Origin: Methanomassiliicoccales archaeon
GTDB lineage: Archaea; Thermoplasmatota; Thermoplasmata; Methanomassiliicoccales; JACIVX01
Direction: 5' to 3'
NCBI GenBank assembly: GCA_029907465.1
Contig: JARYLV010000011.1
Location: 1-51,434 of the forward strand
Length of the DNA: 51,434 bases
Positions within the stretch are counted from its first letter, which is position 1. Each line of letters opens with the position of its first letter. The position numbers were made by a program, and so were the translations under genes. Under the pieces are notes generated by a model that saw only the letters and a list, made by a program, of their open reading frames with translations, had not been told where the DNA came from and ran no database searches. Of the stretch, positions 39,071 through 46,382 are shown piece by piece.

Positions 39071-39166
39071 GCCACTGTGGCTTAGCGGTAGTGCCTCGTG
39101 GCACCGCCAAATAGCGACGCCTTGGTAAGGCGTAGGTCGAGGGTTCGAATCCCTCCAGTGGCTCCA
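39071..39166 (+). tRNA. tRNA-Thr (anticodon GGT) with an intron in the D arm; CCA encoded
   Basis: The acceptor stem GCCACTG (39071-39077) pairs with CAGTGGC (39156-39162). The T arm is GAGGG-TTCGAAT-CCCTC. The anticodon stem ACGCC/GGCGT has loop TTGGTAA, with anticodon GGT at 39124-39126. Discriminator T at 39163 is followed by CCA. The body is about 20 nt too long, and all the surplus lies between the D loop and the anticodon stem. Removing 39091-39109 leaves a normal 74-nt tRNA with D stem GCTT/TAGC. Confidence 0.93.
39091..39109 (+). other. Non-canonical intron of tRNA-Thr (D loop)
   Basis: A 19-nt insert. In the precursor, GCGG (39085-39088) pairs with CCGC (39104-39107) as the 4-bp central helix. 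TAG (39089-39091) and CAA (39108-39110) are the two 3-nt bulges. TGCC/GGCA with loop TCGT closes the intron hairpin. Cutting between the second and third bulge base gives 39091-39109. Removing 21 nt (39092-39112) would also leave a foldable D arm, so the exact ends are uncertain by 1-3 nt. Confidence 0.8.
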
Positions 39167-39244
39167 TTCTTACCTTGCTTCACGGGAATCAATAAATATT
39201 TATTCCCACGTGTTAAAATCATTACCTATATCAGGGGGTTGCGT

Positions 39245-40144
39245 TTGAAGCATCGGAGACTGCTCTATTCTCTTTATGGATTATGCGCTGTCGTAATCAT
39301 AGGTACTGTAGGGTTTACACTCTCGGAACCGACTGTCGATAATCCTATGGAAGCGCTTTACTTCACCCTCGTTACGATGACGACTGTCGGGTATGGGGAT
39401 ATCGTACCGACGACTGCCTTGAGTCGGGTCATCGCATCGATTGTCATGATCGGTGGCATCGGGGCGGGAATTACTGCTCTGCAATCGATTTTTGATACTG
39501 TCGTGAGTAGGAGTGTAAGGGAAGAATTGGGATTACCTGAAAGGAGGACAAAGATGAAAGATCATTACATAATTTGCGGATATGGGAATGTAGGTCGCCA
39601 GATTGCCGAACAATTGGGTGCAAAAGGTGAGAAATTTGTTATAATCGAGAAGGACAAAGAAAAAGTTACAGCAATGGTGGAGGAGGGAATACCCGTAATC
39701 GAGGGTGATGCTGTTTATGAGGAAGTCTTACAAAGAGCGAATATTGAAAGTGCAAAATCCCTCCTAACGACCATGAAGGACAGCGATAACGTGATGGTCG
39801 TCCTCACGGCGAAAATGTTGAATCCGAATCTGCACATTGTTTCAGAAGTTGAGGATTATCGAAATGCGATAAAGCTTAAGAAGGCAGGGGCTGACGAGGT
39901 GGTCCACTGTCACGAGATGGGTGCTCGGGTCATGGTCTGCAAAGCGAGACGCGTCGTTCTCGATCCTGTGTGTGGCTCGGAGATCGATCCTACAAGAAAG
40001 GTCTTGTCTTATGACTATGATGGTGAATCCTATCGTTTCTGTAGTGAAGAATGTCTCGAAGCGTTCAAGAAGAACCCTGTCCGATTTATAGAAATGCAGA
40101 GGACGCTCGACACGACCTGCCGGATCAAGTTCGGCCTGGACTAA
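39245..40144 (+). CDS. Potassium channel with RCK-N domain and C-terminal YHS domain
   Basis: A 299-residue two-helix potassium channel. Helix 1 is residues 5-25, the selectivity filter TVGYGD is at 47-52, and helix 2 is 58-87. An RCK/TrkA-N nucleotide-binding domain follows (ICGYGNVGRQIAEQL at 110-124, with the acidic end of strand 2 at IIEKD). Where an RCK-C domain is usual, the chain ends in a YHS-type metal-binding module: LDPVCGSEIDP at 239-249 and YRFCSEECLEAFKKNPVRF at 263-281, with Cys243, Cys266 and Cys270. The start is TTG at 39245 with GGGGG six nt upstream; the open frame runs back through tRNA-Thr, which cannot be coding. A TATA-like AATAAATATT is at 39191-39200. Confidence 0.9.
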   Translation: MKHRRLLYSLYGLCAVVIIGTVGFTLSEPTVDNPMEALYFTLVTMTTVGYGDIVPTTALSRVIASIVMIGGIGAGITALQSIFDTVVSRSVREELGLPERRTKMKDHYIICGYGNVGRQIAEQLGAKGEKFVIIEKDKEKVTAMVEEGIPVIEGDAVYEEVLQRANIESAKSLLTTMKDSDNVMVVLTAKMLNPNLHIVSEVEDYRNAIKLKKAGADEVVHCHEMGARVMVCKARRVVLDPVCGSEIDPTRKVLSYDYDGESYRFCSEECLEAFKKNPVRFIEMQRTLDTTCRIKFGLD

Positions 40145-40203
40145 GATTTACACAGTTTACTTTTGCTTAGAAAAGCGACTAAATAGAACAATCTAACACG
40201 CCT

Positions 40204-40225
40204 AAAATTATAAAAAAAGAAAAGG
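40204..40225 (-). terminator. Oligo-T terminator of the thioester-domain gene
   Basis: On the minus strand, TTTTCTTTTTTTATAATTTT starts about 20 nt after the stop at 40244. There is no stem. This is the archaeal terminator form. Confidence 0.55.
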
Positions 40226-40243
40226 GAAATTGAATCCCTTAGT

Positions 40244-41647
40244 TTAGTAATAACCGCCTTCAGGCTGGTTGTTGATGTAGTCCGCTAGATTCTTTGCCTT
40301 TTCATATTTTCCGCTGCAGTACCAATCTAGTATCTGGTGAAGCGCATCACCTATTGTCATATCATCGTCGCCTGGAAGATCTACGCATCCCTTCAGGTAA
40401 TAGTCTGGACCGAAGTAATCATTGTACCATGCATTTGTCAGGAGTAGTGCGAGAATCTGTGCCTGTGCTTTCTGCATCATGTTGTTGGCATTGGGGATAG
40501 ATAAGATGTTGTATGCCTGTGATGGTGTGATATTCCGGATCCACTCCATGCATCTAGCTTTGCAGTGTCCGGTTTGCCCGTCAAATATATCGTTGATTTC
40601 TTCGAGGTAGCTAACGATTTTTGCTTTTGGAACCTGAATGCCACTCCCTTTCATCCAGCCCCAATTCTTGCCGATATTTGTCTTCCAGAAACCTATTGTG
40701 AATCCATCTGGGTAATAGCAGCACTTGACGATTGACGAGTCACAGATCTCATTCGGTACAACGAGGTTCTGCACATCAACCGTAGGATAGTTCGTGTTTG
40801 GTGGGTTGGCATCGTCCCATATCAATATGCCCTCACCGCCGTTTATGCAAGCAGTAACAACTGCCATTGTCGAACCATTGAGATCTAGGTAGACGACCGC
40901 CTCACCGGTGGAATTCGTCAGTACCTCATCGTCGCTCAAGACGCCTGATGTTGTTGAAAAGCGAACGAGAACGTTCTCCATCGGATTACCGTATTGGTCG
41001 AGGACGGTTGCCGTGATCGCCGCCAAATCATCACAGTCAATGCATTGAACCTCAGGCTCGAGCTGCAGCGAAGATGGGTATGAGCACGGCTCTGGAATCG
41101 ATCCGACGATTTCCAATGCACGAACTCTTATTGCATCCCCGTAACTCTCATTCCAACCGTCGTACCTAGGACCAGTCGCATCATCCATCATGAAGGTGTC
41201 GTTTTCATCAAGGGTGACAATATGCCAGATCGCGCACTGGATTGCAGCAGCCTCCAGATTCGGGTCAGAGGCCATCTCAGGTTTGAACATACTGATGATA
41301 TAATTCACCGCACAGGACTCATTTTCAGTCAAGAAATTTGTCAAATCGCCATCGGCCCAGAGTATGTCGTCCACATCGATTACCATGTTGAAATCGATGC
41401 AATAACCATTATATTCTACGCCAGTACCCGTATCATTCTCTAAGAGATAATATCCGGCCCATGCCCATATCCAATGACCCGGATGATATGTGTCATTGAC
41501 AGCGACGTCAGCCCCGTAAACCCCTTTCCCGACCAGTCTTACTCTTTCTCCTTCTTGAGGTACGGCGCCGGCTATCGCAGGCAAACCGAAGCTCACGACG
41601 AGAAGAAAGGTAAAGAACATTGCTACCAGTATTTTTGTCGAATTCAT
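40244..41647 (-). CDS. Secreted protein with a Cys-Gln thioester domain and an Ig-like (Big_1) domain
   Basis: A 467-residue exported protein with signal peptide ILVAMFFTFLLVVSFGLPAIAGA. Residues about 35-185 match the thioester (TQXA) fold of Gram-positive adhesins. NGYCIDF provides the Cys (83) and EAAAIQCAIWHIV the Gln (137), the two side chains that form the internal thioester. A bacterial Ig-like group 1 domain covers about 205-270 (AITATVLDQYGNPMENVLVRF). The C-terminal part opens with a GFTIGFWKTN motif and is rich in Cys and Trp. No membrane anchor or sorting signal is visible. Sequons include NDT, NES and NGS. The ATG at 41647 with GGGGAGG upstream is preferred over the TTG at 41665. 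Function: probably covalent attachment to a surface, by analogy only. Confidence 0.78.
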   Translation of the reverse strand: MNSTKILVAMFFTFLLVVSFGLPAIAGAVPQEGERVRLVGKGVYGADVAVNDTYHPGHWIWAWAGYYLLENDTGTGVEYNGYCIDFNMVIDVDDILWADGDLTNFLTENESCAVNYIISMFKPEMASDPNLEAAAIQCAIWHIVTLDENDTFMMDDATGPRYDGWNESYGDAIRVRALEIVGSIPEPCSYPSSLQLEPEVQCIDCDDLAAITATVLDQYGNPMENVLVRFSTTSGVLSDDEVLTNSTGEAVVYLDLNGSTMAVVTACINGGEGILIWDDANPPNTNYPTVDVQNLVVPNEICDSSIVKCCYYPDGFTIGFWKTNIGKNWGWMKGSGIQVPKAKIVSYLEEINDIFDGQTGHCKARCMEWIRNITPSQAYNILSIPNANNMMQKAQAQILALLLTNAWYNDYFGPDYYLKGCVDLPGDDDMTIGDALHQILDWYCSGKYEKAKNLADYINNQPEGGYY

Positions 41648-41927
41648 TTCCTCCCCTCTTTGCAACCAAAAGGAAAGACAAAAGTAGCAAATCCTATAGC
41701 GGATAAGTGCCTTTATCTCCTTTTTGTTGTAATATATTCTACATGCGAGTTACTATTTGAATTTTTCCTATGATCCAGCTATTATCCAATTTGATAATTA
41801 CATTTGATACCAATTACCCATCTTATTCTATTCAAGTTATTGTTCTCATTGCTCGAAACGTGTCATTTCGATATGGATTAACATTAGCGAAGAATTTTTC
41901 ACTATCTGATGAGGTTCTCTGTGCGTC

Positions 41928-43139
41928 TTATTTTTTCATCGAATAAGCAACAAACCCAGACCATATTTTAGGCCAGAAGTAAGTCGTTTTCTTCGGCATT
42001 CTGAGCCCTTGCTCTGCAACTTTCCATATCTGATCTAATGTTGGTGGTTTGAGAATCACCGCGAGATCGTATCCATTACTTGTTATTTTCCTAAAAACCT
42101 CATTTGCGTCGTGTTCGTATTCAATACTGATTTTGTCTTTAGACTTCGCTCTCTCCAAAAGACTGTTAAAACCGAGCTCCTGGAAGACAAAAGCATCGAT
42201 ATCCCATAGCGTGGTATCTGATCGCTTCATTTTGGGGGTGATGATCGCACATTCGTGATCGCTTGTAATGATACCAATTCGAGAGGCATCAGATGCGAAG
42301 ACATGTTTCTTAAGTTCATGGAAATCCTTCACTGGCATGATATCGAAATTTCTTCTAAGAATCTCGACGATCTCGTAATTCCTCAGCCCCGTCCCGTAGA
42401 TGATTCTATGTGTCGGAAAAACGATCATTCCAGGATCGTCCGAACTGACAATCGTTGCGAGGACGAATTGGCTTTTTTCATCACCCCGCTCCCGTGAATA
42501 TCTCAAAGCGGTCTCATACCTGTGATGACCATCAGCGATCAGGATTTTTTTTTGATCCAGACATTCAGAGATGATCTGTATCGTCTGCTGATCACTTATT
42601 CTCCTAAATGAGTGCTGAACGCCGTCCTCATCTTCACATTCCCAGAGGACTTTTGCGGTTGATATCGTTCTTTCTATAATTCCATTGTCCAGATGGTCGA
42701 TAACCCCGAAGATCGATTCAAGATGAAACTCTGTTGCCCTCAATAGATTCAGTCGATCATCCTTAACTTTTGCAATTGTTTCTTCGTGTGGTAGAATATT
42801 AGCCTTCTCATAGTCCTCTACCTTTAGCAGCCCCACAATACCCGTTCTCGATAGCTCTCGTCCGTTGTACTTGAACGACTGTCTGTACAAATAAAACGAT
42901 TCCTGAAGATCCAGAATTAGTCTCCCTTCCTTTAGCCAGCTTTCCAATTCTCTTTTTGCAGAATCGTAATTATCGCCATTATCTCCGAGGGTAATCCTCG
43001 CAATATTGAAAGGTTTGTTAAGCAAGTCTCGCTTCTTATTATCGTCTATAACATCATATGGAGGTGATATCCTATCACAGATGTCCTCTCCTTCACTGAG
43101 GTTTGGAAGATAACCTTTGAATGGCCGGAAGATAACCAT
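41928..43139 (-). CDS. DUF1015-family protein
   Basis: A 403-residue cytoplasmic protein of a widespread uncharacterised family. The diagnostic segments are FRPFKGYLP at the N-terminus, ISPPYDVI, LPHEETI, and ILIADGHHRYETALRY near the middle. The DGHHR stretch resembles the nucleotide-handling motif of ParB/SerK-like proteins, so a kinase-like or nucleotide-binding role has been considered for related folds; I do not assign one. The ATG at 43139 (MVIFRPF) is used rather than the longer frame to 43205, because a TATA-like box inside a small palindrome lies 24-33 nt upstream. Confidence 0.85.
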   Translation of the reverse strand: MVIFRPFKGYLPNLSEGEDICDRISPPYDVIDDNKKRDLLNKPFNIARITLGDNGDNYDSAKRELESWLKEGRLILDLQESFYLYRQSFKYNGRELSRTGIVGLLKVEDYEKANILPHEETIAKVKDDRLNLLRATEFHLESIFGVIDHLDNGIIERTISTAKVLWECEDEDGVQHSFRRISDQQTIQIISECLDQKKILIADGHHRYETALRYSRERGDEKSQFVLATIVSSDDPGMIVFPTHRIIYGTGLRNYEIVEILRRNFDIMPVKDFHELKKHVFASDASRIGIITSDHECAIITPKMKRSDTTLWDIDAFVFQELGFNSLLERAKSKDKISIEYEHDANEVFRKITSNGYDLAVILKPPTLDQIWKVAEQGLRMPKKTTYFWPKIWSGFVAYSMKK

Positions 43140-43157
43140 ATGCACACCGTAGATTTT

Positions 43158-43174
43158 GGCGTTATACTTACGCC
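43158..43174 (-). promoter_or_regulatory. TATA box inside an inverted repeat before the DUF1015 gene
   Basis: GGCGT (43158-43162) and ACGCC (43170-43174) form a perfect inverted repeat around the TATA-like core AAGTATA on the minus strand, 20-35 nt before the start codon. A repressor bound there would block TBP. Confidence 0.4.
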
Positions 43175-43411
43175 GTTTTAACACCTTTTCTCCGCTCGTA
43201 TGCAATGGAGCTATTTATCTCTCGCGCTTCAGCTCATGATTTATAGAAGTAAGACGCCACATACTCTCTAGTCATCTTTCCATGTTAAGAAATGACAATG
43301 TGATAATACAATCGTTTAATTACAGATCGATTCGACATTGAAACCAAGGATGGCGTGTATCTTTTTGTGGAGCACGCAACTAGTAACTCCTGGTACTTCT
43401 TTCAACACAAT

Positions 43412-44485
43412 CTAATGCATCATTTTGTGAGTAGGTTGAGGTCTTGACGGTGCAAATGATGAATCTTCTATACTCTTGATTTCAGCACCAACCCTGAGCA
43501 GGGCGCCATGAATCGACTCCCTTACGACTCTCTTCAATTTTTCCGGTGATGAAATGACCCTTGCGTTAACGGTCATTAGTGTCTTTCCCTCGCCGTATCG
43601 CCCACCTTTAATGCCGTCAACACTCACCTGTTGATCAACTAAGCTGACCTTAAGCGCATTTGATCCAGACATTATCATTAACTTGACATGCGCAATCTCT
43701 CCAGCCTTGTAATTGACAGCAATTGATTTGAGTATATCAATCGCGAGCCCATATAAATCGCTGTGGCAACCTAGTTCGAATTCCAACGAACCATTATACC
43801 AGCCGAGCTCCGCTTCAGCCGCAGCGTATTTATCGTAGTCTACCTCAATTGGCCGTTTTTGACTAGTACTCTGCGAAGTCATAATGCTCATGATCAAATC
43901 GAGACCTTTGTTATCCACTGCTGAGTATTGGATGATCTCTGCATTAGGATTGATTCCCCTGATGATCCGTACGAGTTCCGGTATATCTTCCTTTGAGACC
44001 ATATCTGTTTTCGACAGAATGATGATCTCGCCCTCCTCTATCTGGCATTTCTTAAGATAATCACCTAAATCCTCGGACTTCATCCTATGCGAGAGAAGTC
44101 GGGGACTGTCGACCACGACAAGAAGCGGAGCGATATCGAACTCGTTGGGATACAATGTCTTTAGGGGAACAATCACCGTAGATAATAGGTCTGTGCAGCT
44201 GCCGACAGGTTCGGCGAGAATTACATCAGGTCTTGACTTCATAGCAAGAATTCTCGCACTCCTGAGAAAGTCAGGAAATCGGCAGCAGAAGCAACCCCGG
44301 AGCACCTCCTCGACGGCGATGTCCATCGATTTCGTGTATTGAGTATCTACCAAAGTTTCCCCTTGGTCGTTCGTTATGAGCGCTGCCGTTTTGCCCATTT
44401 CCCTGAATTTCGCAACCACTTTGGTTGCCAAGGTTGTTTTCCCAGCTCCGAGAAAGCCGCCGATAATCACTATTTTGGTCTTCAT
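43412..44485 (-). CDS. CobW/G3E-family GTPase (putative metallochaperone)
   Basis: A 357-residue P-loop GTPase of the COG0523/G3E family, whose members insert or supply zinc, cobalt or nickel. Walker A is GGFLGAGKTT at 9-18. The family metal site CxCC is GCFCCRF (Cys65, 67, 68). Walker B lies in VILAEPVGS, and the specificity motif is SKTD. The C-terminal 150 residues differ from the usual CobW-C domain and have no His-rich loop. In methylotrophic archaea similar proteins occur next to methyltransferase systems, but none is seen here. GAGGTGA eight nt before the ATG at 44485 is a good ribosome binding site. Client and metal are unknown. Confidence 0.88.
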   Translation of the reverse strand: MKTKIVIIGGFLGAGKTTLATKVVAKFREMGKTAALITNDQGETLVDTQYTKSMDIAVEEVLRGCFCCRFPDFLRSARILAMKSRPDVILAEPVGSCTDLLSTVIVPLKTLYPNEFDIAPLLVVVDSPRLLSHRMKSEDLGDYLKKCQIEEGEIIILSKTDMVSKEDIPELVRIIRGINPNAEIIQYSAVDNKGLDLIMSIMTSQSTSQKRPIEVDYDKYAAAEAELGWYNGSLEFELGCHSDLYGLAIDILKSIAVNYKAGEIAHVKLMIMSGSNALKVSLVDQQVSVDGIKGGRYGEGKTLMTVNARVISSPEKLKRVVRESIHGALLRVGAEIKSIEDSSFAPSRPQPTHKMMH

Positions 44486-44693
44486 TAGTTTTCACCTCAA
44501 GAAGGCTCTTGTTGGAGAGACGTTCCTATTATTCCCTCCTTGTTCGAACCGATGCCTATCAAAGTAGCAATCTCCTCGTGATCTATCATCATAGAAAACG
44601 GTATCTCACACTCACACATCAACATACTATCACCGTTTTATCTGGCACGAACATCCAGGTGCAATCAATTCTGTATTTTTGATTGTCAAGAAA

Positions 44694-45419
44694 TCATTGC
44701 TCCTTTGCCATTTGGATCGATTTTGCACTTTCCAACTGTATGGACCTGTCACCGAGTTTTCTTGGATAAAGATAACTGAACGTCATTGTAGCCATTAATG
44801 CCCCAACAAACTCCGCGACTATAAAAAAGATCGCACTAGTGGGAGCTATGCCACATATGGCATAAGTAAAGACCCGTGCTAACGTGACTGCTGGATTTGC
44901 GTACATGGTGCTTGATGTTGACATCAGCATCCCTCCAACTACAGCCCCCACAGACAGACCAGCGAACTTGGACCCTCTCTTGATACAACCCAAGATAACT
45001 GCAACTAAGAGGAATGTTCCGATAAATTCTGCGAAGTACATGCCTGGTGTCTTGGTGTTTTCAGATACGACGAGAAGCGTAGGCGTAATATCATAGAACA
45101 TCGCATGAGTTGCCATAACGCCAATGAATCCACCAGCGATCTGTGCTCCGATATAACAGGCAGCCTTCTTTTTCGTGATTTCTTTCGACAGAAGAAAAGA
45201 CATTGTGACTGCCGGATTAAGATGACCTCCAGAGATTGATCCGAACATCTCGATCAATGCGATGAGTACGAACGCGACCGCGATCGCGTTCATAAACACC
45301 GCGAGAGCCGCATCAGATTTGAGGATATCCACCGGCAATATTGTCGACGCAATTGCTGCGATGATGAGAAAAAAGCTACCGATAAATTCTGCGACAACGC
45401 TTCGCCCCAGTGTCGACAT
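44694..45419 (-). CDS. Aquaporin-family channel with an atypical second NPA motif
   Basis: A 241-residue MIP-family channel with six helices and two half-helices. The first box is GGHLNPAVTMSF, as usual. The second reads YANPAVTLARVF, with Val where aquaporins have the selectivity Arg of NPAR. This ANPAVT...R type, followed by CGIAP, recalls channel proteins associated with arsenic detoxification operons (AqpS-like), so a metalloid or small neutral solute is plausible. The start is the ATG at 45419; the frame is open to 45482, but a TATA-like ATTATTTATAC at 45485-45495 overlaps that end, so the shorter form is right if this box is used. No ars genes are adjacent. Confidence 0.85.
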   Translation of the reverse strand: MSTLGRSVVAEFIGSFFLIIAAIASTILPVDILKSDAALAVFMNAIAVAFVLIALIEMFGSISGGHLNPAVTMSFLLSKEITKKKAACYIGAQIAGGFIGVMATHAMFYDITPTLLVVSENTKTPGMYFAEFIGTFLLVAVILGCIKRGSKFAGLSVGAVVGGMLMSTSSTMYANPAVTLARVFTYAICGIAPTSAIFFIVAEFVGALMATMTFSYLYPRKLGDRSIQLESAKSIQMAKEQ

Positions 45420-45484
45420 ATGTAATGCCCCTAGTGGCTCGTTCCCTACGTTTCGTCTTTTCAATACCTCTCCATTGAACAAGA

Positions 45485-45495
45485 GTATAAATAAT
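45485..45495 (-). promoter_or_regulatory. TATA-like box of the aquaporin gene
   Basis: The minus strand reads ATTATTTATAC. Transcription about 25 nt downstream (near 45460) leaves a leader of roughly 40 nt before the ATG at 45419. Confidence 0.45.
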
Positions 45496-45935
45496 AATCC
45501 AAGAACTCAAATATTTCACAAGATAAGCTAAATATCAATGGCGCAAAGGATAATTGTAATTTTACCCATTTGATCTCGAAGAATTGAGATATTATTCATC
45601 AATTTGCTCGCCAGTTCGTCAGTCCTGATCATAATTTTGAGTATAAGGGAATATTAAGTAGGCGATTTCTAGGAGATATTTTTAGAAAACGATTAGTCTG
45701 GAAACAGCCAGTCAATTGATGAAGAAAGAACTAGTCTCTTGTCCAATATTTGATCAATCACCTCGAATATTCTTGAGTGTAAAGGACAAAAGATGGAAAG
45801 CGGATGGACTAGGGAGAACGAAGATGTATTGTTAACGCGTTCGAACCGAGTCCGACACATTCATTTCAATCGACTACTTAATCGAGTTTGTTTGCTTACG
45901 CGGTCATAATTATAAAGGCCAATTTGGTCGGTATT
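45496..45935. other. Intergenic stretch with no recognisable gene
   Basis: About 440 nt of AT-rich sequence between the aquaporin promoter and the tRNA-Val terminator. Stops are frequent in all frames. A TATA-like ATAATTATAAAGG at 45907-45919 has no gene behind it on the plus strand. I see no convincing RNA fold. Confidence 0.5.
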
Positions 45936-45943
45936 AAAAAAAA
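45936..45943 (-). terminator. Oligo-T terminator of tRNA-Val
   Basis: On the minus strand an 8-T run lies 28 nt after the tRNA 3' end, flanked by GATCGGTC and GACC arms that could pair weakly. It is consistent with the end of a single-gene tRNA transcript. Confidence 0.5.
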
Positions 45944-45970
45944 GACCGATCGCCACCCAAATGGAATGGA

Positions 45971-46072
45971 TGGGCTCACCCGGATTCGAACCGGGGACCT
46001 ACGCCGTGTAAGGGCGTTGTCTGCCAGTTGACCTGATGACAGGCCAACTCATGACCACTAGACCATGAGCCC
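45971..46072 (-). tRNA. tRNA-Val (anticodon TAC) with an intron in the D arm
   Basis: On the minus strand the acceptor stem GGGCTCA (46072-46066) pairs with TGAGCCC. The T arm is CCCGG-TTCGAAT-CCGGG. The anticodon stem ACGCC/GGCGT has loop CTTACAC, with anticodon TAC at 46010-46008. The gene is 102 nt long. Removing 29 nt (46049-46021) leaves a 73-nt tRNA with D-stem pairs G10-C25, T11-A24 and C12-G23. CCA is not encoded. The transcription unit appears to be this gene alone. Confidence 0.95.
46021..46049 (-). other. Non-canonical intron of tRNA-Val (D arm, 23/24)
   Basis: A 29-nt intron with a full bulge-helix-bulge. The central helix GTCA (46055-46052) pairs with TGGC (46026-46023), including one T-G pair. 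The bulges are TGA (46051-46049) and AGA (46022-46020). The intron hairpin GTTGGCCTG/CAGGTCAAC has 9 bp with loop TCAT. Cutting after the second base of each bulge gives exactly 46049-46021 and restores the D stem. Confidence 0.9.
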
Positions 46073-46092
46073 GCTGCGATAATAAGCAAGCC

Positions 46093-46103
46093 GTTATTAA
46101 AAA
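46093..46103 (-). promoter_or_regulatory. TATA box of tRNA-Val
   Basis: The minus strand reads TTTTTAATAAC, 21-31 nt before the tRNA 5' end at 46072. This is the normal spacing for an archaeal tRNA promoter. Confidence 0.5.
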
Positions 46104-46382
46104 ATTAGCTGTTGGTTCTTTCAAAAATCGTTTTCTATGCCTATCCGTTATCCATTCTTGAGATCTATGATCATTCATACTGGTATTCTCGAAAGGTATT
46201 TAATGCGAGTTAGTAATCCATTTATCTCTGGCTTCCACACCAATTTCTTTTTTTCAATCTTTCGATCGATACTTCAGTTTATTACAAGCGCAAAAAAAGA
46301 AAACGGAGGCGTTCCTAACTCACGTGGATAAAGATTACAAAAGAAATAGAAAATAGAAAGGGAAATGGTTTTAAGGTCGGCT

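Noticed and set aside
39098-39244. Upstream extension of the potassium channel frame through the tRNA-Thr gene
   Set aside because: The bases belong to a well-formed tRNA, and a TATA-like box lies between the tRNA and the channel. TTG at 39245 has a proper ribosome binding site.
45900-45920. TATA-like ATAATTATAAAGG on the plus strand
   Set aside because: No gene follows on that strand within a plausible distance; tRNA-Val is on the other strand.
46137-46331. 64-codon plus-strand frame between tRNA-Val and the metallopeptidase gene
   Set aside because: AT-rich, no ribosome binding site, composition of chance sequence, no recognisable motif.
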